The position numbers and the translations under genes were made by a program. A stretch of 64,000 nucleotides of DNA, taken from positions 186,001-250,000 of the forward strand of contig NZ_FNVF01000004.1 in the NCBI RefSeq assembly GCF_900107975.1, given 5' to 3'. Positions 52,724-60,900 of this stretch are shown piece after piece. Under the pieces are notes generated by a model, which ran no database searches, was not told the origin of the DNA, and worked only from the letters and a program-made list of their open reading frames with translations. Each line of letters starts with the position of its first letter. The first letter of the stretch is position 1. The stretch comes from Paenibacillus sp. UNC499MF (GTDB lineage Bacteria; Bacillota; Bacilli; Paenibacillales; NBRC-103111).

Positions 52724-53662
52724 GTGAAGATAGACCGACTGCTTGCAATGACGGTGCTCATGCTCAACCGGGGGCGGATAAGCGCCAAGGAGCTGGCCGA
52801 ACGGTTCGAGGTGACGACGAAAACCGTCTACCGCGACATGGAGACGCTCAGCCGGGCGGGAATTCCGGTTGTCGCCCATCAGGGCGTATCCGGCGGATTC
52901 GAGATTATGGAGCCGTATACGCTGGCCAGGCAGCTTGTCTCGCTTAAAGAGATTTCATCCCTGCTTGCGGCCGTTAAAGGCGTAAGCACGGCTCTTGACG
53001 ATCAGACCTACGCTAATCTGGCGGAAAAGGTAGAGGGGCTTCTATTGCGGACGGATACCGCGGATTGGGAGCGGCGCAAAGACGACCTCGTTTTCGATTT
53101 CCATCCGTGGGGGCAGGGAGCGGCGGCGAAAAACAAAGTCTCAGCCTTGAAAGGAGCGATTGAAGATGGCCGGAGGGCCGCAATCACTTACGTAAACACG
53201 AACGGGACGGAGACCGAAAGAATCGTTGAACCCGCGGCTCTTATCCTGAAGGGGTCCGTCTGGTACCTGCACGCGTACTGCACGCTGAGAAAAGAATTTC
53301 GTATATTCCGTCTCTCCCGGATCGCGGATTTATCCGTTCTTTCCCAGGCTTCGGAGCCGCGTGAGGTTCCTCCGCTGGAAGGATACAGCTGGAACTCGGA
53401 GTGGCTTGCCCACAAGGAAGTGGAGATGACGCTCCACTTCCGTGCGGAGGTCCGGCACCGCGTGGGAGACGCTTTCCCGCCCGGCCTGGTGAATTTGCTG
53501 CCGGACGGAAGCTTGTGTGTCCAGGGAGTTTTCGCGCTGGACGAATGGTTTTACGGGATGCTGCTCAGCTTCGGCGACAGCCTAAAGATCGAGCATCCGC
53601 CCAGCCTGGCCGGCGAAATCCGGGAGCGGGCCCGCAAAATTTTGCTCCGCTACGAAAACTAG
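52724..53662 (+). CDS. WYL/HTH_11-type transcriptional regulator
   Basis: A 312-residue protein of the YafY-like group. The N-terminal helix-turn-helix is KIDRLLAMTVLMLNRGRISAKELAERFEVTTKTVYRDMETLSRAGIPV, and the WYL domain follows (about 140-310; AAITYVNTNGTETERIVEPAALILKGSVWYLHAYC). WYL regulators bind nucleic acids or small ligands. GTG at 52724 lies 8 bp after GGAAAGGA; the ATG at 52715 overlaps that site. The 65-bp gap before the GyrI-like gene suggests that the two form an operon. Confidence 0.9.
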   Translation: MKIDRLLAMTVLMLNRGRISAKELAERFEVTTKTVYRDMETLSRAGIPVVAHQGVSGGFEIMEPYTLARQLVSLKEISSLLAAVKGVSTALDDQTYANLAEKVEGLLLRTDTADWERRKDDLVFDFHPWGQGAAAKNKVSALKGAIEDGRRAAITYVNTNGTETERIVEPAALILKGSVWYLHAYCTLRKEFRIFRLSRIADLSVLSQASEPREVPPLEGYSWNSEWLAHKEVEMTLHFRAEVRHRVGDAFPPGLVNLLPDGSLCVQGVFALDEWFYGMLLSFGDSLKIEHPPSLAGEIRERARKILLRYEN

Positions 53663-53727
53663 ACATACAGGTGTCCACTTTTCCCGGCTACACTACTTTT
53701 AAACAGGGAAAAGAGGAGAATGAATCT

Positions 53728-54225
53728 ATGAATATGAAATCCGTTCTGGCAAACAAACCATCCTTCAGACTGGCGGGCGTGAGTGTCCGAACCACGAACG
53801 CCGCAGAGGCGGGACCGGAAGGAAAGCTTTCGCAGCTCTGGCAGCAGTTTTTCGGGAGCGATATCGCGTCCAGGCCGGGCGTTGTGAACCCCCATCTGAT
53901 TTACGGCTTGTACACGGATTACGAGAGCGACGCGTCGGGAGAATATACGGCGCTGCTGGGCCACGAAATCAGCGGAGAAGCGTCCGCAACCCTTGCCGAT
54001 TCTTCCGGTCTTCAGCTTGCGGAAGTTCCCGCAGCCAAATACATGGTTTTCGAAACCAGGCAAGGTCCGGTACAAGAAGTGGTACCGCAGTTATGGCAGG
54101 AAATTTGGGGCTATTTCCAAAACGCGGAGGAACAGCGCACGTACACGGGAGATTTCGAGGTGTACGACGGCCGCGGCTTTAATCCCGAAAACGGTATCGT
54201 GCAGATTTATATCGCTATCCGATAA
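53728..54225 (+). CDS. GyrI-like/AraC effector-binding domain protein
   Basis: A 165-residue stand-alone effector-binding (GyrI-like) domain of the B. subtilis YdeE type. Its parts are PSFRLAGVSVRTTNAAEAGPEGKLSQLWQQFFG, HLIYGLYTDYESDASGEYTALLGHEIS, KYMVFETRQGPVQEVVPQLWQEIWGYF and DFEVYDGRGFNPENGIVQIYIAI, the classic order for this fold. It may bind a small ligand or act as an anti-toxin-like protein. ATG at 53728 lies behind GAGGAGA. It follows the WYL regulator by 65 bp. Confidence 0.88.
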   Translation: MNMKSVLANKPSFRLAGVSVRTTNAAEAGPEGKLSQLWQQFFGSDIASRPGVVNPHLIYGLYTDYESDASGEYTALLGHEISGEASATLADSSGLQLAEVPAAKYMVFETRQGPVQEVVPQLWQEIWGYFQNAEEQRTYTGDFEVYDGRGFNPENGIVQIYIAIR

Positions 54226-54230
54226 AAGGA

Positions 54231-54260
54231 AAACGCCGGCATCCAAGCCGGTGTTTTTCT
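54231..54260 (+). terminator. Terminator of the GyrI-like gene
   Basis: AAACGCCGGC pairs with GCCGGTGTTT (one C-T mismatch avoided by a G-T pair), followed by TTCTTT. Confidence 0.7.
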
Positions 54261-54265
54261 TTGTC

Positions 54266-54318
54266 TTGACATGAAACCATAAGGTTTCCTATAATCGAAT
54301 ATGAAACCAAAACGTTTC
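54266..54318 (+). promoter_or_regulatory. Promoter with twin palindromic operators of the SRPBCC-ArsR operon
   Basis: TTGACA (54266-54271) and TATAAT (54290-54295), spacer 18 bp, both perfect consensus. GAAACC-ATAA-GGTTTC (54273-54288) is a perfect dyad within the spacer, and GAAACC-AAAA-CGTTTC (54303-54318) follows 30 bp later over the start region. The operon's own ArsR protein is the likely repressor. Confidence 0.8.
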
Positions 54319-54342
54319 CTAATATTACGGAGGAATGGAACC

Positions 54343-54729
54343 ATGTCAGAAGAATTGCTCAAAAAACTTCGCTATAAAGAAGGACGGGCTCTCGTCCTTA
54401 ACGCGCCTGAAGGATACCGCCTCGGTGTAGAAGCGGAAACCGGAAGCCCGCCGGAAGATAAGGCCGACTTCGTCCAATTATTCGTAAACGACGGGCAGGA
54501 GGCCGACGAGTGGGTGCCGAAGGTAATCCCCATGCTTCGGGAGGACGCCGTTTTCTGGATCACGTATCCCAAGCAGAGTTCCAAGGTCAAGACGGACATT
54601 AACCGGGATACTTTAGCCGCGAAGGTACAAAATAACACGGAATACCGGCCCGTCAGCAATGTGGCCGTCGACGACAAGTGGTCGGCTTTGCGTTTTCGCC
54701 GCTCGGACCTGGTAAAATCCAAGAAATAA
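54343..54729 (+). CDS. Small conserved protein, DUF3052-like
   Basis: A 128-residue soluble protein beginning MSEELLKKLRYKEGRALVLN and containing FVNDGQEADEWVPKVIPMLREDAVFWITYPK, which resembles the DUF3052 family of unknown function. ATG at 54343 is behind CGGAGGAAT; the frame upstream passes through the operators and is not coding. It is the first gene of a three-gene operon with the SRPBCC protein and ArsR. The promoter operators suggest expression only under some stress. Confidence 0.75.
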   Translation: MSEELLKKLRYKEGRALVLNAPEGYRLGVEAETGSPPEDKADFVQLFVNDGQEADEWVPKVIPMLREDAVFWITYPKQSSKVKTDINRDTLAAKVQNNTEYRPVSNVAVDDKWSALRFRRSDLVKSKK

Positions 54730-54755
54730 ATACCTGCCTACAGGAGGAATTATAG

Positions 54756-55178
54756 ATGACTGACACACCGAACCGTCTGCCGGATATCCGCCAGACTCAG
54801 CTTTTTAACGCCCCGATCCAGAAGGTATGGAACACCGTGGCGACATCCGAAGGAATCGCCGCATGGTTTATGCCCAATGATTTTCAGCCCGAACTCGGCT
54901 ATGAATTCCACCTTGAAGCGGGGCCTTTCGGGAAGTCACCCTGCAAAGTGACCGAGCTTGATCCGCCGAACCGGCTTTCTTTCCGGTGGGGCAAAGACTG
55001 GACGCTCACCTTCGAGCTGGCCGACCTGGACGGCAAAACCGAATTCACCCTGATTCATGGGGGATGGGATCCGGAGAAGGTGACCGAATTCGGACAGTCT
55101 CATGCCGAGGTGCGCGAGCGTATGTCCGGCGGCTGGACAGGTCTGGTCGAGGCGCTGCGCAAGCACGTCGAGGCCTGA
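54756..55178 (+). CDS. SRPBCC/AHSA1-family protein
   Basis: A 140-residue START-like fold protein: TQLFNAPIQKVWNTVATSEGIAAWFMPNDFQPELGYEFHLEAGPFG begins the helix-grip fold and GKTEFTLIHGGWDPEKV is late. Members bind hydrophobic ligands or act as chaperone-like factors. It lies between the DUF3052-like gene and the ArsR gene; ArsR-SRPBCC pairs are common in Bacillales and actinobacteria. AGGAGGAAT precedes the start. The stop is 1 bp before the ArsR start. Confidence 0.9.
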   Translation: MTDTPNRLPDIRQTQLFNAPIQKVWNTVATSEGIAAWFMPNDFQPELGYEFHLEAGPFGKSPCKVTELDPPNRLSFRWGKDWTLTFELADLDGKTEFTLIHGGWDPEKVTEFGQSHAEVRERMSGGWTGLVEALRKHVEA

Positions 55179-55179
55179 T

Positions 55180-55566
55180 ATGGGCGCGGCCGAACCGAAG
55201 CAGGACGTATTTCAGGCCATTGCGGACCCGACCCGCCGCAAGGTCCTGAGTCTGCTTGCCGGGCAGGAGATGCCCGTCAACGCGATCAGCGGCCACTTTC
55301 CGATGAGCCGGACGGCCGTTTCGAAGCATCTGCGCATTCTCGCCGATGCCGGCCTTGTCCAGGAGCGGAAGGTCGGCCGCGAGAAGCGGTACCGGCTTCA
55401 GCCCGAGCCTCTGCAGGAGCTGAAGCGGTGGCTGGCGTACTACGAGCGGTTCTGGGAGAACCGGCTCTCCGTTCTCAAGCAGCTCGTGGAAGCGGACGAA
55501 CCCGGCGAAGGCGGCGGCAGTCCGGCTCCCGGGCTCAAGGCCGTTGAGCCGGGAAGCAGGCTTTAG
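55180..55566 (+). CDS. ArsR-family repressor of the SRPBCC operon
   Basis: A 128-residue ArsR protein with QAIADPTRRKVLSLLAGQEMPVNAISGHFPMSRTAVSKHLRILADAGLVQERKVGREKRYRLQ. The ELCVCDL-type metal motif is absent. The wing and the following helix PLQELKRWLAYYERFWENRLSVLKQLV match the YdfF/SdpR-like group that pairs with SRPBCC proteins. ATG at 55180 starts 1 bp after the preceding stop, so translation is coupled. It is the expected autorepressor at the twin operators upstream of the operon. The last 25 residues are Gly/Pro-rich. Confidence 0.92.
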   Translation: MGAAEPKQDVFQAIADPTRRKVLSLLAGQEMPVNAISGHFPMSRTAVSKHLRILADAGLVQERKVGREKRYRLQPEPLQELKRWLAYYERFWENRLSVLKQLVEADEPGEGGGSPAPGLKAVEPGSRL

Positions 55567-55617
55567 CCCTCCCGCGTAGAGTTCAGGCGCGCGCCGGCCC
55601 CGTACGGCGCATGCGCG

Positions 55618-55657
55618 AAAGCCCGGAACCCTCTACCGAGGGGGCCGGGCTTTTTTT
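55618..55657 (+). terminator. Terminator of the SRPBCC-ArsR operon
   Basis: AAAGCCCGG..CCCTC pairs with GAGGG..CCGGGCTTT, followed by T residues. Confidence 0.85.
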
Positions 55658-55749
55658 CAGCTTAGCAGAAGGACTGCAAAAAGCATGGTATCGCGAAGGC
55701 CGTTCAGCGCCATGACCGGTTAAGGCGATTCCGAGGGATGCCGCTAAAA

Positions 55750-55765
55750 TGTTTCACGGGAAACA
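55750..55765. other. Near-consensus parS site
   Basis: TGTTTCACGGGAAACA matches parS (TGTTNCACGTGAAACA) except for one base in the core (T to G at position 10). It lies in a gap without other features. See the similar site at 48890. Confidence 0.6.
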
Positions 55766-55863
55766 TGTCGAATTAACCGGAGAAGGGAGCGGAACGGCGA
55801 AACGGATCGGAAAGGCAGCTGACTAAGCGGTTCCCGCAAAAAAACTTATTGGGGAGCGGCAAT

Positions 55864-56103
55864 TTGGCGCAAACCATTTATTTAAGCAGACATGGGGAAA
55901 CCATTTTAAATACACAAGGGAGATACCAAGGAGAGCTTGATTCCCCTTTAATTTTAGAAGGAATCGAACAAGTGAAAAATTATATCCAAGTTATAAAAAC
56001 CGTAATTGGCGAGCTTAAAGAATAGGAAATCATTTCGAGCCCGTTGGTTGGTCAGACTTTACAAACTAAAGAAATTATATGCCCGAACATGGGGGACCAA
56101 TAA
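55864..56103 (+). pseudogene. Broken histidine phosphatase (phosphoglycerate mutase family) gene
   Basis: From TTG at 55864 the frame reads MAQTIYLSRHGETILNTQGR, the RHGE phosphohistidine signature of the family, then GELDSPLILEGIEQV, before a TAG stop at 56023-56025. After the stop the same frame continues EIISSPLVGQTLQTKEIICP, the next family motif (SSPLxRxxxTxxI), and then stops again at 56101. The rest of the domain (about 100 residues) is missing. The DNA is clearly more AT-rich than its surroundings. It is therefore a remnant with an in-frame nonsense codon and C-terminal truncation. Confidence 0.8.
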
Positions 56104-56104
56104 C

Positions 56105-56150
56105 AAAGGACATAACGTACCGGATAACCAATACGTTATGTCCTTTAGTT
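56105..56150. terminator. Terminator after the phosphatase remnant
   Basis: AAAGGACATAACGTA pairs perfectly with TACGTTATGTCCTTT (15 bp), followed by AGTTTTAT. It may also serve the convergent amylase gene at 56185. Confidence 0.85.
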
Positions 56151-56184
56151 TTATAAAACCCTTCACCCGGTGCTCATGCGCCGA

Positions 56185-57645
56185 TCAATCCTCGTCCGGC
56201 TGTGCCCAGACGGACACGCTTCCCCCGTTCACCGGGAAGGCGGCAAAACCGTCCTCGCCGATGGTGATCTCATCTTCCCGCGTGCCGGTCATATCGAGCC
56301 ACACCTGGCCGGCCCGTTCTTCGCCGACGAACATGCGCTTCTCGCCGTTGTCGCCGTTGGAGATGACGACCGCGCAGCCGGAGCGCCCGATTTCCGCGAT
56401 TCCCCGGCGGACCCAGCCGATCGTGTTCGGGTGATCGAAGTAGTCCTCCTGCTCGCCGTAGGCTTTATGCTGGCGGGCATAAAGCAGCGGATCGATGGCC
56501 GCCGCTTTGCCTTCCGCGGGAGCCTCTCCGCCTATGCCGAAATAATCTCCGTAGAAGACGCACGGGTAACCGTCCTTACGGAGCAGGACCAGTGCATACG
56601 CGCTCTGCTTGAACCAGTCCTCGATCCACGATTCCAGCGATTCGTTAGGCTGGGAGTCGTGATTGTCCACAAAGGTGACGGCATGCAGCGGATGGGTTTG
56701 AACGAGAGTGTCCTCGAACACGGTCGTGAGGTCAAAATCTTTGCCGGCCTGCGAGGCGGCGTGGAGCTTGTAATGGAGGGCGACGTCGAACAGATCGATT
56801 TTGTAATCGACGTTATCGAGAAATTCGCGGCAGGCCGCTACCTCGGGGTTCCAAAATTCTCCCACGATGTAGAAGTTTTCTCCGCTTTTCTTGATCATCT
56901 CGCTTGCGAATTCCCGGATGAAATCGTGGTTGATATGCTTGATGGCATCCAGCCGGTATCCGTCGCACTGCAAAGTGTCGACGAGCCATTTGCCCCAGGT
57001 GATCATCTCTTTTCTCACGCCTGGATGGCTGTAATCGATGTTGGCGAACATGAGGTAGTCGTAGTTGCCGAATTCGTCGTCGACGTTGTCGTTCCAGCTC
57101 TTATTTTCCCCGAGGATGCGGAAGATACCCGTTTTATCCTCTTTGGCATCGTAATCGGTGCCGTTAAAATGCCCGAAATCCCATTTGAAAGCCGAGTATT
57201 TGTCGCCGCGCCCCGGAAAAGTGAATTTCGTCCAGCCTTCGATATCGAAAGGCTCGGAAATCACCTCGTTGCGGTTCTGGTCGTTCACCTGGACCACCTT
57301 GAACAGCTCTTTCTCGTCCGCGCCCGCTTTATGATTCATCACGAGATCCACGTAAACGCAAATCTCGTTGTCCTGGCACGCTTTGATCGCCTCCAGCAGT
57401 TCTTCCTTCGTTCCGTATTTGGTCCGGACCGTCCCTTTCTGGTCGAACTCGCCCAGATCGTACAGATCATACACGCCATAGCCCGTATCCTGGTCAGACT
57501 GTCCTTTGGTAACCGGGGGAATCCAGACGGAGTCGAACCCCTTCTTTTTCAGCTCGGGAGCCAGCTCCTTAAGCCGTTTCCAGTGGGAGCCGTCCGCTGG
57601 GACGTGCCACTCGAAAAACTGCATCATCGTGTGATTCCTTGTCAT
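56185..57645 (-). CDS. Cytoplasmic alpha-amylase (GH13)
   Basis: A 486-residue GH13 enzyme without signal peptide (starts MTRNHTMMQFFEWHVPADGS), as in cytoplasmic AmyS-like and E. coli AmyA-like amylases. The catalytic residues are D233 (GYRLDAIKH), E263 (VGEFW) and D330 (FVDNHD), and the calcium-site region is YVDLVMNHKAG. ATG at 57645 follows AGGAGG. It hydrolyses internal alpha-1,4-glucan, presumably glycogen or maltodextrin taken into the cell. A cre-like site 165 bp upstream suggests CcpA control. Confidence 0.94.
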   Translation of the reverse strand: MTRNHTMMQFFEWHVPADGSHWKRLKELAPELKKKGFDSVWIPPVTKGQSDQDTGYGVYDLYDLGEFDQKGTVRTKYGTKEELLEAIKACQDNEICVYVDLVMNHKAGADEKELFKVVQVNDQNRNEVISEPFDIEGWTKFTFPGRGDKYSAFKWDFGHFNGTDYDAKEDKTGIFRILGENKSWNDNVDDEFGNYDYLMFANIDYSHPGVRKEMITWGKWLVDTLQCDGYRLDAIKHINHDFIREFASEMIKKSGENFYIVGEFWNPEVAACREFLDNVDYKIDLFDVALHYKLHAASQAGKDFDLTTVFEDTLVQTHPLHAVTFVDNHDSQPNESLESWIEDWFKQSAYALVLLRKDGYPCVFYGDYFGIGGEAPAEGKAAAIDPLLYARQHKAYGEQEDYFDHPNTIGWVRRGIAEIGRSGCAVVISNGDNGEKRMFVGEERAGQVWLDMTGTREDEITIGEDGFAAFPVNGGSVSVWAQPDED

Positions 57646-57809
57646 TCCTTTTCCTCCTAATCGACTATGGGCCTTTTGTAGCAAAGGGTCGCTCATCTCT
57701 TTTGGTCTAAGGAATGGTTACCCAAGTGGACGTCCTGTCTAAACCCGCGTATTTTAAATAGGCGGATACCGGGATTGACCGGCGGTTAAATACGGGACTT
57801 AAGAATCAT

Positions 57810-57823
57810 TTTAAGCGTTTTCA
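57810..57823. promoter_or_regulatory. cre-like (CcpA) site
   Basis: TTTAAGCGTTTTCA matches the cre consensus TGWAANCGNTNWCA at every fixed position but the second. It lies between the divergent amylase and nucleotidase genes and could serve either. Confidence 0.55.
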
Positions 57824-57911
57824 TTAAAATTATTAAATATTTTACACACGGTTAATTCCTAACCTGCTAAAATCGGTAAGTAACTATTTACAGGAAGGTG
57901 GAATTCTCGCA

Positions 57912-60900
57912 ATGGGATCCAGGAAGTTCAGAAGAATGAAGAAGCTCGCGACCGCTTCCCTAGCATTCGGCATCATTTCATCCCAGTCTCTAGGAGGCAT
58001 TGTGCAAGCGCAAACATCCGCTTCCCCGACCGTTAATCTTCGTATCATGGAAACGACGGATTTGCATACGAATCTTGTAGACTATGATTATTACAAGGAC
58101 GCTGCGGCGGCAAGCGTAGGTTTGGCCAAAACCGCCACGCTGATCAAGGAAGCGCGTAAGGAAAACCCCAACACTTTCCTGGTCGACAACGGAGACTTGA
58201 TCCAGGGGACTCCGCTCGGAACGTACATGGCCCAGATTAACCAGCTCAAAGACTCCGGTGCCGTTCATCCTGTCTACAAAGCTATGAATCTCTTGGATTA
58301 CGATGCGGCTACCTTCGGCAATCATGAATTCAATTATGGCCTTGATTTTCTCGACAAATCGATCAAAGGGGCCAAATTCCCGTACATTAACGCAAACGTC
58401 TACATAGATGACAAAGATAACAATCCGGACAACGACGTCAACAAATTCACGCCGTATCTGATTATGGACAAGACGTTCAAAGACGAGAACGGCAACGACC
58501 AGAAAATCAAAATCGGCGTCATCGGACTCGTGACTCCGCAAATCATGGAGTGGGACAAGGTTAACCTTACCGGCAAAGTCGTAGCCAAAGACATCGTCGC
58601 GACAGCCAAGAAATTCGTGCCTGAAATGAGAGCCAAAGGCGCGGATATCGTGATCGCGATGGCGCACTCCGGTTTTGACGGTACGGCTGCGGCGAATGAC
58701 CAGCTGGCCGAGAACGCGGTTCTGCCTCTCAGCAAGGTGCCCGGCATCGACGCGATTACATTCTCGCACTCTCATAAGGTGTTCCCTACACCTGACGTAA
58801 AGAAGCTTGACGCGCTGTTTAAAGACGCGAACGGCAACCCGGTTGCCGGCGTAGACAACGCCAAAGGCACAATCAACGGCGTTGCCGCCGTGCAATCCGG
58901 CTACGGCGGCTCGAACCTCGGTCTTATCGACCTGAAGCTCGTGCAGGAGGGCGGCAAGTGGAAAGTTTCGAATTCCCAGTCCTCGACCCGGTATATCTAT
59001 GACAGCACGGCCAAAAAAGCGCTTGTGGATACCGATCCGGCTATCGTACAAGCGGTTGCGGCCGAGCATGAAGGCACGAAGAAATACGCGAACCAGCCGA
59101 TCGGCGAAACGACGGCTCCGATCCACAGCTATTTCGCGCTTGTGCAGGACGACCCTTCGGTCCAGATCGTCACGAACGCTCAGAAGGAATATGTGAGCAA
59201 ATACATTTCGACGACTCTGCCGCAGTATAAAGATCTTCCGATTCTCTCCGTGGGCGCTCCGTTCAAAGCGGGACGCAACGGCCCGTCGGAGTACACGGAT
59301 ATCGCCAAAGGTCCTATCGCGATCAAGAGCGCGAGCGATCTCTATCTGTACGACAACACGCTGAAAGCCGTCAAAGTCAAAGGCTCCGGCGTGAAAGAAT
59401 GGCTGGAAATGTCCGCGGGCATGTTCAATCAGATCGACCCGGCCAAAACGGACGAGCAGCAGCTGCTTAACTCCTCCTTCCAGGTGTTCAACTTTGACGT
59501 GATCGACGGAGTGACTTACCAGGTGGACGTAACGAAACCGGCGAAATACAAAGTGGACGGAGCCGTTAACGACGCTTCCTCCAGCCGGATTGTGAATCTC
59601 CAGTTTAACGGCAAGCCGATCGACCCGAACCAGGAGTTCATCGTGGTGACGAACAACTACCGCGCAAGCGGGGGCGGCAACTTCCCCGGCCTCAAGAACG
59701 CGGAGCTGATCGTAGATTCCGCGGATGAGAACCGCGAGGCGCTGATGGATTACATTTCCGAACAGAAAACGATCAACCCGGCTGCGGACAAAAACTGGTC
59801 CATCGCACCGGTTGCCGGCAATGTGAAAGTCACGTTCACAAGCTCTCCGAGCGCCGTTACGTACCTGCCGGAGAACCCGCATATCAAGAGCACGGGGGCA
59901 ACGACGGACAAAGGCTTCAGCGTCTATTCCATCGACCTGAGCGGAAAAGGCCAGCCTCAGCCGGACAACAAGAACGTCAAAGTCCAGCTCCTCGGCATTA
60001 ACGATTTCCACGGTCAGCTCGATACGACGACGGAAACCGCGGCGGGCAAAGTGGGCAGCGCTCCTTATCTGGCGACTTACTTGAAGGAAAGAAAGAAAAC
60101 GAACCCGAACACACTGCTCGTTCATGCAGGTGATTCCGTAGGCGCGACCGCACCGGTCTCCTCGATGGAGCGCGACAAACCGACCCTGGAATTCATGAAC
60201 ATGCTGAAATTCGACGTAGGCACGCTGGGCAACCACGAGTTTGACCAGGGCGTAGGCGCTATGCTCGCTCAAATCAACGGCGGCACCGATACGAAGAACA
60301 AAGACGTGACCTTCGATAAATTGAACTTCCCGTACGTAAACGCCAACGTAGTGGACGAGAAGACGGGCGAGAATATCCTGCCTTCTTACGTAATCAAAGA
60401 AGTGGGCGGCCAGAAAGTCGGATTTATCGGCGTGGCGACCAACTCCACTCCGTCCAAAGTATCTCCGGACGGCCTGAAAGGCGTTAAGTTCGTCGAGCAG
60501 GCTCCCGTTGTAAACAAAGCCGTACAAGAACTGAAAGCCAAAGGCGTAAAAGCGATCGTCGTTCTGGCGCACGATCCGGCCAGCGTGAAAGACAACGTGG
60601 CTTCCGGCGAGGCGGTTGATCTGGCTAACGCGATCGACGATGAAGTCGACGTTATTTTCGCCGGTGACAACCATGCCAAAGTCAATACGGTCGTAGACAA
60701 CAAGCTGATCGTTCAAGCTTATTCCTATGGCACGGCTTTTGCCGACGTCGACCTCGAAATCGATCCGGCTACCGGCGATATCGTGAAGAAAACGGCGGAA
60801 ATCGTTGATGTGAAGCAGGAAGGCGTAACTCCTGACGCGGATACGGTCGCTCTGATCAACAAATACCTGGACAAATATCCGGTTCTGAAGCAGCCGGTCG

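Noticed and set aside
53401-53727. N-terminal extension of the GyrI-like reading frame
   Set aside because: It overlaps the end of the WYL regulator gene in another frame; the true start at 53728 has GAGGAGA in front.
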